Assembly: GCA_021018815.1 (NCBI GenBank)
Contig: JAITYX010000034.1
Coordinates: forward strand, 1,116,001 to 1,180,000
Reading direction: 5' to 3'
DNA from: Talinum fruticosum
Taxonomy: Eukaryota > Streptophyta > Magnoliopsida > Caryophyllales > Talinaceae
Length of the DNA: 64,000 nucleotides
Of the stretch, positions 24,397-36,250 are shown piece after piece. Made by a program: the position numbers and the translations under genes. Numbering within the stretch: position 1 is the stretch's first letter; every line of letters starts with the position of its first letter. The notes under the pieces were generated by a model. It was not told where the DNA came from. It worked only from the letters and a program-made list of their open reading frames with translations, and searched no databases.

Positions 24397-25459
24397 TCAG
24401 TCTTGTTCTTTGTGCTGATTGCATTGCTTAGTCTGAACCACTTCAGATACAGGCTGTGCAATGTCCCTTTTGACCCTTAATAACCAATTGCCTTCTTTCT
24501 TCTTACGCTGTTCCATAGGATGGCCATAACTCTGACAGGCTGAGTGTTTGATAGGCTTCCATTCAAAATGAATCTTTTGTTGAAGAATCACTCCAGATTC
24601 ATTTTCAAAGACAACTTTCTACTTTAAAATATCAGATACTTCCACTTCAACTAGCTTCCTAGCATAACTAGCCCTAACCCTGAGTTCTCTAATTGTATCA
24701 GTCATGATAGGCATTCCAATCAGACTCTCAAGCTTGGTGAGAATTAAGCACTCCAGCGTTTGAGGTCTAGGCCTGGCAGCCGCACCCCAAGGTTTCATAA
24801 CACGGGGTTTATTGTCAAAGTGGTAAAAACCACATTGCAGAACCTCATCCCTAGTTTCCACATTGGTAAATCAAACTAATGTGATACCATTCTCCAGCAT
24901 TACAATCTTTTCGATATCGAATTTACTCGATATCCTCTCCAAAAAGCCTTGTAAGTATCTCAAAAGGAGGATTTGCTCCCAGGACAAAGCAAATAAGGGA
25001 TGAGCCCCAGTATTCAATCTCAGCTTTCACACCATCAGCAACAAGTATACCCACATTTTGACCATCAATGCAAGAATATTGCACAAAATTCAATTTAGAC
25101 CTAGCATTCGGCAATTTACTTACTTAAAAGGTGTCCCTGACTTCCAGATTCAACTGGGGTTTCATTAGCATTGACTGAAGGCATGATACTAGCACTAGAA
25201 TCAAGGGAGCCAATAATCACAGTCAGATGAGCCAAATCATTTCTAGGGTTCACAGACCTGGAACAGTAGGTTGAGTTACATGAGCTTCCGGAGAACGCTG
25301 CGGCGCAGATGGTGTTCGCGTTTTAGTCGGTCTTGAAGTTCGTTGGTTGAGATGTCTGAGCTACAGGTTTAGTCTTCCCTGCGATGGTGTGGCGCTCATT
25401 AGCAGAGGCTTAATGTGCGCCGAGAGAAGCCATGCCCAGAGCTCTCATGTTAGCCATAA
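24397..25459 (-). pseudogene. LINE A ORF1 remnant (DUF4283-type RNA-binding protein)
   Basis: A start MANMRALGMASLG is readable at 25459. Frame changes follow, then a segment at 24923-25114 (WGSSLICFVLGANPPFEI) and one at 24619-24861 (FYHFDNKPRVMKPWG), both typical of DUF4283 in plant LINE ORF1. The last segment, 24397-24591, has the spacing of a zf-CCHC_4 region (FEWKPIKHSACQSYGHP), but the first Cys of the usual knuckle reads as Ser. ORF1 proteins of this kind bind element RNA. Confidence 0.8.
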
Positions 25460-25470
25460 CGCACACAGCA

Positions 25471-25784
25471 TTTTTTTTTGGGGGGGATAAAGAACTAGCT
25501 ATGTCATTTCCAAAGTCTCACACAACCCTGAGGAAAACAGGGTTTTGGATACAGTTGTTACTGCAGAAGAGAGAGCCATAGAGGCAGCTCATCTCAGCCA
25601 TGTCAAATAATCCTTGTACTTTTTCCCAGATTTTACATCGGAGGAAAATCTAATTGAAATCACAGCCTTAGTATCAGCTACTGCCTTAGTATGTTATAGC
25701 ATTGCTATCATTGTGGACCTGATGATGATCTTGTATTTCCTGTGCCTTTTCATATTTAGTTGCCAAATGACCAGATGTTTTAGA
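25471..25784 (-). mobile_element. LINE C, 3' part (separated from its upstream part by LINE B)
   Basis: The minus strand continues the frame of LINE C's C-terminus after LINE B is removed (KILKH, then LVIWQLNMKRH), and ends as KYKDYLTWLR before a stop. A 3' untranslated stretch follows and ends in poly(A) (poly-T 25471-25479). Confidence 0.75.
25775..25784. repeat. Target-site duplication of LINE B
   Basis: ATGTTTTAGA at 25775-25784 matches ATGTTTGAGA at 30286-30295 with one mismatch. The two copies flank LINE B exactly, next to its poly-T on the left. Confidence 0.65.
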
Positions 25785-25880
25785 TTTTTTTTTGGGCAAA
25801 GGGTAAGTCAATTGCCATTAACTATGTAAAATATTTACTCCATTACTTTGGGCATACCCAAAGGAGAGAACAATTTGTGT

Positions 25881-28800
25881 TTAAAAGCTATCTAACCAAG
25901 GTTTGTATGTTTGTTTCCTTTTGCTAAGTGAGTTTTTCAAGCTCCATCTAATCTTGTCGAGTAGTGTATTCAGTGTATTGCCTTTCCTTGGAAACTTCTC
26001 TGATTTCTCTCTTGCCATAGATGATATACAATTGCAGCTATCGTTGGTGCAATTACTGCAAATTTTGCATGAGACACTTTCCTCCCTTGCAGCCAATTAT
26101 TCCATTCTGGCCTGGACTAAGTCCATTCAACATATCTTGAGCTAACTGACATTGAAGAAGCAGATGAGCAACTGTTTCCACATCATAACAGAAAGTGCAT
26201 TTGCTATCAACATCCTTCTTCCGCTGTTGTAGTTTAACCAGCCAAAGGCAAAATGAATACCTGGGAATGTTATGCTTATGCCAGACCAGTTTCCACCAGC
26301 TTCTTTCAGGGTTTTGCTTCTGTAATTGGTGATATGCTACCTGTACATTATATTTCCCATGTTTCTCAACTTTCCACTCCATATCATGGCTATCATACCA
26401 GTTGCTCATATATTTCCTCAGGCCCATAATCTTTCGGAAATACCAACTTACATCTGCACTATTCTATAGAGTTAGCCACTGCTTCTCTTTGATGTATGTG
26501 TGATGAATCCATTTAAGCCATAGAGATTCAGCATTTTCAGTGTTAGCCCACAGAAACTTACCCACATCCAGTCCTTGCTCTTCTTGATCCCCAAGCCTAC
26601 TTTTTTTGGCGTGCACACCTCTTCCCAAGCAACTGGGATGTATTTTCTTCTGCCGCCTTCATTCCCCTATAAGTAATCTCTACATATTTTCTCAACCTCC
26701 TTAATGACTGATGTGGGCAATACAAAAATCGAACTCCAAAACATGTGGATATTGAGCAAAACTGAATTGATCAGTTGCACTCTTCTTGCATAGCTTAATT
26801 TCTTGGTGCCCCAACTCCTTACTCTAGCTGTGATTTTTTATGCTAGCATGTTTCAGAGGAACTCCTAGATATCTCAATGGTAATTGCCCTTTGGTTAGGC
26901 CTGTAATTTCCAGAATTTGCTTCTCAGTTTCAGCCTTCACCCCTTCACCCCTGCAGTATAGATTTGTGACTTTTGGAGGTTAGCCTCCAATCCTGAAGCA
27001 GCTGCAAACTTAGTTATTGCTTCCATAAGGCATGACACTGAAGGGACGTCAGCTTTACAAAAGACCAAGACATCATCTGCAAAGATGATTCAATCCAATC
27101 CCGTTACACCCAGGATGAAATTTAAATCTTGAGTCTTCCATTTTCTTGTACAATATTCTAGATAAATATTGCCCAGCACAAACAGTAATGGGGAGATTGG
27201 GTCTTCCTGCTGCAAACCCCTCCCATTTAAAGAAAAATCCAGGCAGGTATCCATTATAACTTAGTGAGAATGATGCTATAGAAATACATGTATGCACCCA
27301 CTTTATCATTTTGCTTAGTAGGCCGATTCTCACCATCATCTCCTCAATGACATCCCAGTTAATAGTCTCATACACCTTTCTGAAGTCTATTTTCAATATG
27401 CATCTAGGAGACACCCTTTGCCTCTTATAATGTCGCACAAATCCAATCCTATCATAATATTATGTAGGATTAAACGATTAGCAACAAATGCAGGCTGATT
27501 TCCCATCACCATCACCACTTCTGGTGAAAGGACCTTAAATTTTCACAAATCATTTTAGAAATGATTTGTGAAGGACATTACAACAGGAGATAGGTCTATA
27601 GGGTACTTTCGGAACCAAAACTATAAACGTAGCACTAATTTGCTTGAGAAGATTACCATGTGTAAAGAATTCCAAAATTGCTTGACCTACCTCATCTCCC
27701 ACTATACTCCATGTGAATTGGAAAAACTTGCTATAAATCCATCTGGACCGGGCTTTTGTACCATCAATATCCCATAAGCCTCGTTTAACATCTGCTGCAG
27801 TAAAAGGCTGAATCAATACCTGTTTATGTGCTTCCTGTATTGATCTTCCCATTTGTAGAATTGACCATTTCACATCACTAGCCCTCGGTTTGTAGGCTAG
27901 GAGATCTTGGAAATATGCTATCATAGCAAGTTCAACCTCCTTTTTTCATTCAATATCCTTTGATGAGCATCTTTGATGGATGTAATTCTATCTCTATAAG
28001 TATGGTGCCTAATACTTGCATAGAAAAATGCTGAATTTACATCCCCCTCTATTAGCCATCTCAGCTTGCTTCTTTGAATGTTTGAGGTCTTCAGAGCATG
28101 CTGCTGTGACTGGAGCAATGCTTCCTTTTCTCCTCTATGTACAGCTCCCCTGCCCTGATGTAGCATTTCTTGGATAGTGTTTAGCTTCTTTCTAGCTTCT
28201 TCAATTTTCAATTCAAGATGACTGAATTTCTCATGATGCAATAGTCTGCTTAGAGGCTGCTTGGCCTGCTTTAATTTTTGTACCACCTTGAACATTGTAG
28301 TCCCCTGGATATTAGAAGACCAAACCTATTGAATAGTGTCTAGGAAATTTTCATTTCCACACCAAATATTCAGAAATTTGAAAAGATCTCCTTTTCTCTT
28401 TACTTGTTGATTTTTGATGAGCAATTGACAGTGATTGGAGATCCCCCTGAGTGTACATTGCATTACATTTGCGGGAATGTATCCAGCCGCAACTCATTTA
28501 TCAATGCCCTATCCAGTCTACAAAACACCCTGTCCTCTTTCTGCTTATTGGTCCATGTATAATAGCACCCACTATGCTTCATTTCATATATATTGCAATC
28601 TTCTATGCATGTTTTGAACTCAAGCACATCTTGATAATGAAAAACAGCTCCTCCTAACCGCTCTTCTTCCTGTAAAATACAGTTAAAGTCACCCCCTACC
28701 CTGCCAGCCATTCTCTGACCAAGTAGCTCTGGTTCACTAATTCCTTCCATAACTGCCTTCTGGCTATATCACTGTTGGAGGCATACACAACAGTAAAATA

Positions 28801-28974
28801 GAAAGATTTGTTGAGGCTCAAGTGTTTTGCATACCCATGAATTAACTTGGGGTGAAGGCACTGGAATTTCCACATCATAAAACCCTGGATGCCAAAGTAT
28901 CTTACTCTAGTGACTTGCAGTAGCATTTGTAACCACTCTCCAATGCCCGCAGATTTTATCAGCAACACTATCAA
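25881..28974 (-). pseudogene. LINE B ORF2 remnant: endonuclease, RT, zf-RVT
   Basis: The endonuclease domain (28463-28974) has GDFNCIL and YYTWTNKQKEDRVFCRLDR. A linker at 27921-28295 has RWLIEGDVNSAFFYASIR. The RT starts at 27550-27924 and continues at 27073-27438 (RCILKIDFRKVYETINW). The catalytic FADD box is intact at 27072-27083, but a frameshift lies just upstream of it. The zf-RVT domain at 26053-26427 has RYSFCLWL and C-x2-C with HLLLQC. The C-terminal end is at 25881-26096. Roughly six frame breaks disable it. Confidence 0.85.
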
Positions 28975-29282
28975 TTTTCTCTTTTCTAATTTTTGTTTCC
29001 AACAACCCTACTAGCTTGATGCCCTTATTCTTCAAGAAGAAAGCAATTTCTTCTTCTTTCGAGGGGTTATTCATACCCCTCATGTTCCAGATGGATGTTT
29101 ATGTTTATAGCTGCATTGAATCCATCTGTCACTTGCTAGTGTCCGTGCTGTTTGTGTGGACTGATTTCTATGAGGGATTATGCTTGTTACCTCCTGATTG
29201 TGCTGCTCAGTGTTCTTTTTCCAGCTCAGTATTGGAGACTTTTGGAACCCAAATTCGCTTCACTCCTTTCCTGTAACTTTCC

Positions 29283-30250
29283 TCAATAGGGCCAAACATT
29301 GTCTAACATTGCACACTTAGAGCATTTTTCAGGAACCCATTCAAACTTCTGCCTTATGAGCTTGTCTTGTTCATCAACAAATTCCACCTCTGTTGGCAAC
29401 AACTGTGTAATATCAACATCAATCAATACTCTTGCAAAATTCAATCTCCCCTTTTCGGTCATTAATTTATCAGCAATCATTGGTTTTCCAACAAGACTCG
29501 CCACTGTGCTCAATCCATCTATAGCCCAAAATTTAGGATGTAATTGGTGAAATCTCACCCAAATTGGTACAGATTGTACCTCAATATTGAAATCATCACC
29601 CAACGACCAATGCTTGACTATCATAGGCTTTTTATCAAAATAGTGTTTGACTACTTGATCCCTGTCTAGCTTTGCATGGAATCTGACTATATATGACCCA
29701 TTGTCCTTCTTAAGGATCTTATCAATTACATTTTGCCCCCAAATCCTCTTCAAGAAGCCTTCCATCACCACAAGAGGGGCGTTAGCACCTAGAATTCAAC
29801 AAATTAGTGAGGATTCCAAGTATTAGAGTTCCAATTCTATATCATCATACTCAATCTTCTGGATCCTGCACCCATCTTGTTCTATTGATGGTATAAATGC
29901 TAGCTTAAATCCAGCATTAGGGAACTTGGATAAATCTATTTCCTCATACCCTCTCCTATTTCTTATTGCAGAAGTACTATTCTCAAAATTTTGCACTCTA
30001 TCTGCCCAAGAAATCGAGCATTCCCATTAGAATGAGAAGATTCAGAGTTACCTTGTTGCACTGTTCCATTGGGTTCTGCTCTTGAATCATTCTGATCTGT
30101 ATCTCTTCCCTTTGAATTAGCTTGATTTCCTACTGGAGAAGTAATCAGAGTAACCGTTGGAGAAGGATTCTTGTCAAGAAGATGAGTAGAGGTTCTAGGG
30201 TTAGCCTGCTTTTCCTTCTTCGCTGTTGAAGAAGGGAGCTTCTCTCTCTA
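29283..30250 (-). pseudogene. LINE B ORF1 remnant (DUF4283 and zf-CCHC_4)
   Basis: The longest open segment, 29283-29771 (162 codons), reads as a DUF4283 core (GFLKRIWGQNVIDKI, IVRFHAKLDRDQVV, VPIWVRFHQLHPKFW). It ends in a knuckle of the zf-CCHC_4 type (FEWVPEKCSKCAMLDN), where the expected Gly-His is lost. An N-terminal Ser/Asn/Pro-rich segment (about 30000-30250, including HLLDKNPSPTVTLITSPVGN) lies in a separate frame. Confidence 0.8.
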
Positions 30251-30285
30251 GCTTTTCTCGCTGATCCTCTTTAAATGTGTTGTTC

Positions 30286-31300
30286 ATGTTTGAGAATTTT
30301 TGGAGTGAAATTTATCTGCAACCAAAACAAGGATGTCCTTACCTTTGTAGCCATAGAACAATCAAACAATATGTGTGATTGGGTCTCCATGCATGTGTGA
30401 CAGACTAGGCAGTCTGTTGAAATACTGGAGTTACATAGTCCAATCTTTTGCAGCACTGGTAGCCTGTCAAGTATCACTATCCAAACCAGATAAGAATGTT
30501 GAGGTATATTGGATTTGCATTAAACCAATTTAGTCTAAGAATGTTTATAATTTAGCTTCATCAACCAAATATATCCACTGCTTGTGGTATAGGTTCCATC
30601 CTTGCTTGAGACCAACTATTCCCTTGATATCCTTGATGCAACAGCCCATATATTCCTTGCCATATGTGCTTGGTTCCATTTATGTGAATCTCTAATTCCA
30701 ATACCTCCATAACACTTCGGTTTACAAACATTCTGCCATGCTATTAGAGGCCTCCTATCATAGGTCTTTGAACCACTTCATAGGTAGTTTCTACAAATAG
30801 CCTCCACTGATTTGGCAACCTCTTTAGGCCGTATGAAGTTGAAAGTCCAAAAAGAATAGACACTAATCAACTCCGAGTTCACTAATAGAGCTCTACTTGC
30901 ATAGGAGAGATGTCTGCTCTTCCATCCTTGGATTTTAAGTGTCATCTTCTGGACAAGTAGCTTGCAATACAAGGTGGACAGTAGATGTTATTGGAACACC
31001 AAGATACTTGAATGGCAATTCACCTTCCTGAAAGCAAGTATTTTGCAAGATCTCAGCCTTCTTTTCGGAACTGCTACTAGCAATAACCATCTGGGATTTG
31101 TTGTGATTGATCTGATCCCTGAACATTATGAAAAAAAAAATGAGAGCATTTATCAGACATTGAACTGAGCCTATTTCAGCCACAAAAGAGGATCAAGTCA
31201 TCTACAGATGATAACTGACATAATCTGAGGCTTCTGCATCTTGAATGATAGAGGATCTTGTTTGGATATGCCATTTACTGCCTCGTAGAGAGCCTTTTGG
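30286..31300 (-). mobile_element. LINE C, upstream part (5'-truncated; RT C-terminus and zf-RVT)
   Basis: Minus-strand segments at 30935-31183, 30778-30972 and 30271-30477 match the end of a LINE ORF2: a degenerate DDLILF box near 31190-31215, NHNKSQMVIASS, LPFKYLGVPI, RHLSYASRALLVNSELISVY, then a zf-RVT region with C-x2-C and HILFDC. The first half of the element is missing. The frame resumes across LINE B at 25775. Confidence 0.8.
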
Positions 31301-33239
31301 TCTAACACACTTTAATTATTTGGCTATTCATTGTGATATTGGTTTTTTTATACTGTATGGTTACTAGCTACTTTTGTATAATCCCCACTAAATATATGTT
31401 GATTTTTAGTGGTTGGAGGATGCCCCTCATCGCAAGAATGGTAACAGGGTTTTATATTTTTCATTTTTTGAACATTGAATATATATTATGTCCAATATTG
31501 TCTATAATTTGGATGGTTAAAAAAGGAAAGTTTGCACTATTGTTTGAGCTTGGATTATAGTGGACTAAAGAAAATACCTCTTTAAACTTCATTTGCTTCC
31601 TTTATATGAAGTAGTAGGCAGTTAATGGTTTTTAAATCTAAGTTCTATCGAAACCAGTCTCTTTGGAATTTTGTAGTTGAATAAAATTTAGGAAATTTAG
31701 GAGTAAGATTGCTGCATCAGCTCCATCTGGCGGTGGGACTTTCAAGGTATGGATTTGGATTTTGAAACGTTGAATATATCAATGTACCAAGAAAGAGAAG
31801 ATATCTTCCCTCTTATAACATTGACATAATGTTATGCTGGTAGCTTTGTTGCTTCGACTTTTCTTTTGCCAGTGTCAGACAAAGTGACACTTGGACATTT
31901 TGAACCAAAGATGTATAAACATGCTCAAAAAATTGTCGGAGTCAGACACAACATCTCTATTGGACACGCAGCACTTAAACATGGGTATGGCCGAGTTCAA
32001 GTAGCATAGGCAGTTAGTTAGAGTAGCTTATGCAAGTCTCTGCAGCATTTCTTGTAGTTGCATCGCATCCAATGACTTTTTGATGTTTCCAAGGAAAATG
32101 TTAAAATCCAATCCTTTATGATGTTAATGAGGCCAGTAGAATAGTATATTTGGGATGCTGCTGACCTTGTGCCCCCTGGTGTGGGAGAGAGAGAGAGATA
32201 AGCTGACAAGCTGCATGTTAAAGATGATTCAAATTAATTGGTCTAAGCAAGTAATTTGGGTTTGAATGAGGCATAGTTGTGACTAATGATCCTTGTGTGA
32301 GAGGAGGCTGAGTAGGATAAAGTCAATAAGTTGCATGCTAAAGATGATAATGGCAGATTATGGCTAAAAATAAGAAATTTTTTGTTCCAAACTCATTGTG
32401 CTTACTAATGTGGTGATGATGGTGATGTGATGAGATAATGGCAAGGACAACCATGACCAATGTAAACCTAGGGAGCAAAATCCTGCTTACCTCTCGTTAT
32501 ATACATTCAAAGGCCTAGCACGCTTGAGCATGTCAAGATTCACCCCTGATCATCAACTCTGTATTTCACACTAATTAGCCTTCAGTTGTTTGCTATTCAT
32601 TTATGAACTACCAAAAGAATTTACTATGTTTAATAGCTAAACCTTTGGAAATTAGTAGATTGATAATATCCTATCTAAGTCGTGCTTGAAATCATCTTCC
32701 CAAGATCCCCGCAGATATCTCCTTTTGGTGAGCTCGGGCTTGCGAGCTACTGAGATGTTCAGCGGAAAAAGGGAGGGGAGATTAAGTTTCCCCTTGATAA
32801 TTGTCAATTTTGGCTATGTACCTCTTGTAAAAATCAGAGAAGATAAAATCGAGACAATGTAAAGAGTGAAAGATGCTTCATTAGTCTAATGGGAAAGAAG
32901 TAATTTGCAGCCCACCTGTGAAACCTATATCTGTGACCCATAGTACGGGTAAAGATAGTACAGTTTAACTAACTTTGTGACGAATTACTGACCTGTAAAT
33001 CTGTTTAGCTGAAGATAGGGTATAATTTATTTTTTCATTGCCAGTTAGCCTGCCTTCTAACCCTTTCCCTTCTCAAATAACTAGATGCTGACTTAATATA
33101 TGACATGGAGTGCATGTTTGTCAATGTCAAATCTGCAGATGGACCTTGTACACTGTATATTGTGTACAGATATCCATATAGCTGGCTCTACTGTGGATTG
33201 AGCTTGATTGGGTTTGGTTGAAAATATTATTTATGCATG

Positions 33240-33733
33240 CTATAAATGTTGTATATCTTCCTTATGAACTAGTGGAAGGAATCCCGCCTTCCCTACTAGG
33301 GAGGTTGGTTCAAATCTTCCCTTGACCTCTTCTCCCTCTCCCATACCTTCCTCATTAGGGTGGTTCCCATGAGATATGGGCACCTAATTGGGCTACGGAA
33401 ACCTACCCAAACAGCCAACCCCTCCCCCCCAAAAACATTTTAAAAAATTCCTACTTCTCATGGCCATTTTTATTGCTAGCTATAATCTCGAGTGCATTTT
33501 CTTTCTTAGTCATCAAAGGGATGAAGTAGTGGGAGGAGTTCCTCATTCCACTCAGTGGGTTCGAACCCTGCCTTTACCCCTTCCCCTCTCCCATACGTTC
33601 CCCCATTAGTCTAATTGGGCTACCTAAGCCTACCCAAACACCCCCACCCCCCTCCGAAAAAATCCTATTTCTCATCAGAATGCAACGGCCATTTTTGTTA
33701 CTAGCAATCTCAAGTGCATTTTCTTTCCTAGTC
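33240..33733 (+). repeat. Tandemly duplicated SINE-like (tRNA-derived) block in intron 10
   Basis: Two related units, about 33258-33513 and 33514-33733, share the same order: TAGTGG(A/G)AGG, a promoter B-box-like sequence (GGTTCAAATCT in the first, GGTTCGAACCC in the second), CCTCTCCCATAC, ATTGGGCTAC, a C/A-rich end, and then a GGCCATTTTT...TGCATTTTCTTTC flank that is also duplicated. The B box suggests a SINE, but no clean A box or target duplication was found. Confidence 0.5.
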
Positions 33734-33817
33734 ATAAGATCATGAATGACTAGGAAAGTTTTCTTTGTAAAGACTCCAATTGATAAGTGGTCGTTTTTCT
33801 AATTTTCTCCTTTGTAG

Positions 33818-33884
33818 TGAATGGGTGCTTGGGAATAGAGAGGATTTGGTGAAAGATATTGTTGCAGAGCTGGAGAATGGTGAG
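33818..33884 (+). CDS. GH123-like gene, eleventh recognised exon
   Basis: The acceptor is CCTTTGTAG. The first base completes Ser, then EWVLGNREDLVKDIVAELEN and GE, in phase 0 before GTAATA. It is isolated between the two large TE-filled introns, so its inclusion depends on efficient splicing of 13-kb and 5.4-kb introns. Confidence 0.9.
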
Positions 33885-34440
33885 GTAATACATGTTCAAT
33901 CAAATCTATACCTTATTCTTAAAGAGTAGTTTACTGTTCTTATCCAGCTCCGTTTGGTATCTCGCTTATATTTTTCATGCACCAGTTTTTGTTGTCTGCC
34001 TGATGTAGCTTGGTCCATTTTATTTTTTACCTTCTATGAGATTCTCTTTCTTTGCCTGTGTGAGGAAAGAAAGGGGGAAGGAAGTGTTTGGCAAGGATCT
34101 AGGGTATGGCTTGAAAAGAGCTTATCCATGGATTGTGATTGGGAAATAATGGGAGCAAATTGTACTAGTGATCAGAATAGCGGAGTGGCAGAAGTGGTAT
34201 TTCTTAGACATATCACCATTGTTAAGAGCCGCTCTTGAACTGTTGGTTATTACCCTAAAGTTCAACTTTAGGATTAGATCTAAGAGGCACTTGTGAGCGC
34301 GAAAGTTTTAGAGCAAAATTTTAGATGGCATCAAGAAACAATGAAGATACATATTTATGAAGATTTATTACCTGAACTTCAAAAAATTCTATATCGGAAT
34401 TTTTTTTTTTCTCGTAGCATGCTAACCATGACATTTTGAA

Positions 34441-34670
34441 AGTTATAAATGGAGATATGTTCCAATTGATTACATGGAGGTACCCTCTAGTTCGCTAATG
34501 TTTGATAACTCAATAATTTTATAGGCCGCTATTATGGGTCCCTCGGCAATTAGTGATATCGTGTTATAGGCACCTAACATTGAGTTTCCAAAATTGCATA
34601 CAATAGAACAAAAAGGTCGCATATTGAATTTGAAAAGGGAAAATGAGGCTAAAACCGTAAGCACAAATTG
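34441..34670 (+). repeat. Intronic block repeated at 38655-38945
   Basis: The two blocks share CCAATTGATTACATGGAGG (here) against CCAATTGATTACGTAGAGG (near 38677), then the TATTGAGTTTCCAAAATTG-type segment and a closing AAATTGTAC. They are diverged direct copies about 4.2 kb apart on either side of gypsy 2. Confidence 0.65.
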
Positions 34671-34677
34671 TACCCGG

Positions 34678-35065
34678 TGTCATGGAATGCATCGGAACAA
34701 CCTAGAATTCTTTAGAATCTTCTTTGTTGTCCGAAGCTTCCACCATGTTCCATAATCTTCTACACTTGTGTAGATTTGTAGATATTTGTATAGAAAATTT
34801 TAGATAGCGAATCTAGACCGTTGGATTGAATCGATCTCTACCGTCCATTTAGGAGGTGGGAATATATATATATATCCCCAAGGAGGCTCATTTGTAATCC
34901 ATTCATTCAAACAAACACAAGTAATACACAAGCATTCTCCCAAACTCTCTTACTTAGCTTTCTCCCATATTAAGTCAAGCATCCTCTAAGGCTTACAAGC
35001 AAGTTCAAGAAGGGTTTCAAGTTTAGTTTGCTAGCGGGGCATGGGTGATTAGTTTCTCATCCTCA
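34678..35065 (+). repeat. Candidate 5' LTR of gypsy 2
   Basis: It begins TGTCATGG and ends CCTCA just before the primer-binding site. It contains a TATA-like run (about 34862-34876) and is followed by a leader-type sequence. The boundaries are inferred from TG...CA and the primer-binding site, since no second LTR exists in the window. Confidence 0.6.
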
Positions 35066-35070
35066 TATAG

Positions 35071-35083
35071 TTGGTATCGGAAC
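35071..35083 (+). other. Primer-binding site of gypsy 2
   Basis: TTGGTATCGGAAC matches the usual initiator-methionine tRNA primer site of plant LTR elements (TGGTATCAGAGC) with small changes, five bases after the inferred LTR end. Confidence 0.6.
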
Positions 35084-36250
35084 AAAAGTTTGGGAAAGGA
35101 TGTCCCCTCATCAAGAAATAAAGCCGCAAGGCGAGTGTCACCGAAGGAAGCCAACAACATCCAGGGAGGTGATTGCGGCACTCGAACCACACTCGAGGAA
35201 AGGCTTGCCCAACTGCATGCCTCCATGGTCGACTTAGAGGAATTAGTCGACACCACGGACTATCGTGTCGAGGACCCGGAGTCCAAGGTGGAGGAGATGC
35301 AAGGGGCCTTGAATGCGATGGCCATAGACTTTGCCAAGGAGATGGCTAACGATGGTGAACTCGGCTAGACCGCTCTCAATGACCAACAAGAGAAAATGGA
35401 GGAACTTAAAGCACAAGTTAAATTGTGCATGGTCCTGGTGGCCAACGGTGGGCAATCGCCCCAAAGGTGAATGCACCCAAGCCTCGACTTCATAGGAGCT
35501 AGGAGCACACGGAAATCGACAATTTCATATGGGGACTCGTGTCTTACTTCGAGCTTACGCCCTTAAGGTGAGCAATGCTTCTCTCTTTCATAAAGACATG
35601 GCTCTTGTCTAGTGGCAACGATGTCAAAAGGGGGTCCGATTCCATCACTACTTGGGAGGCATTCAAAGGAGTTCTAAGAACTACTCTTGGAAATTCCTAG
35701 CATGGGGAGCAAGATGCCTTATTTTGCTTCCTCGATAGCCTTTGTGGGTGGGCTGAGTCTACGCCTCCGCAATTGCCGCTACCAAATCACTATACGAGTT
35801 CCGGTCCTCGTCCTCGAAGGCTTGACGAATCACTATACAAGTTCAACTCCTCGAATAGACAAGGCAAGAAGGTGGACGGCAACGACAAAAGTGGGGAGAC
35901 CCGACAATTCTCCCAAGAAGGATAAGCCGTCCTCCTACAAGGATAAGGGAAAATCAAAGATGAACATTCTAAGGAGATATCCTGCGTCCTTTGCAACGGG
36001 CCTCATCGAGAGTGTTTTGAGTGTCCGAAAAGGGGCAAACGTGCTACTCTTGTCGTGGAAGAAGAGAGGCAAGAGGAGGAAAAGAAACTCGCTTCCATAA
36101 GGCTCCTCAACACTATTCAAGCACAAGTAGAAGGGCAGCCTCGTGGACGTATGAACTTGAAGACCCTCGTCAACAGACAAGCCATTATAGGCAATGCTAG
36201 ACACGAGAGCCAACATAGTTTACATGGCTAAGGAGCTTGCTTACATGGCT
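35083..36250 (+). pseudogene. Gypsy 2 gag and protease-region remnant
   Basis: A coiled-coil-like gag start at 35045-35368 (LEERLAQLHASMVDLEELVD, then a Glu-rich stretch with a terminal stop) is followed by a segment near 35500-35570 resembling the gag core entry (EIDNFIWGLVSYFELTPL). A zinc-knuckle region near 35975-36025 (ILRPLQRASSRVF in the only open frame) is too broken to read ligands. Protease-side frames resume near 36270 (GVSYVKENGYVKGINVRSLS). Multiple stops are present. Confidence 0.65.

Larger units (their letters stand above)
20789..25465 (-). mobile_element. LINE A, near full-length L1-type retrotransposon (decayed)
   Basis: Read on the minus strand it starts near 25465, carries ORF1, endonuclease, RT and zf-RVT regions in order, and ends in a 19-base poly(A) tail (poly-T 20789-20807 on the + strand). 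Stops and deletions break every frame. The 3' end lies 26 bases from the exon 10 donor. No convincing target duplication was found, and its 5' end abuts the poly(A) end of LINE C. Confidence 0.85.
25785..30285 (-). mobile_element. LINE B, full-length-like L1 element nested in LINE C
   Basis: About 4.5 kb on the minus strand, with a short 5' leader, ORF1 (29283 to about 30250), endonuclease (28463-28974), RT (about 26640-27924), zf-RVT (26053-26427), a C-terminal part (25881-26096) and a short poly(A) tail (poly-T from 25785). It lies between near-identical 10-base duplications inside LINE C's coding region. All frames carry stops, but motifs are easier to read than in LINE A. Confidence 0.85.
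20763..33817 (+). other. Intron 10 of the GH123-like gene (13 kb), loaded with antisense LINEs
   Basis: The phase (2+1) and sequence join exon 10 to exon 11 directly (CTSEWVLGN). Roughly 10.5 kb of the intron is LINE DNA on the minus strand. The rest (31.3-33.8 kb) holds a duplicated SINE-like block and AT-rich sequence with no recognised coding content. Confidence 0.85.

Noticed and set aside
33545..33575. GGTTCGAACCC, considered as a tRNA gene
   Set aside because: No cloverleaf can be built around it. It is better explained as the B box of a SINE-like unit.
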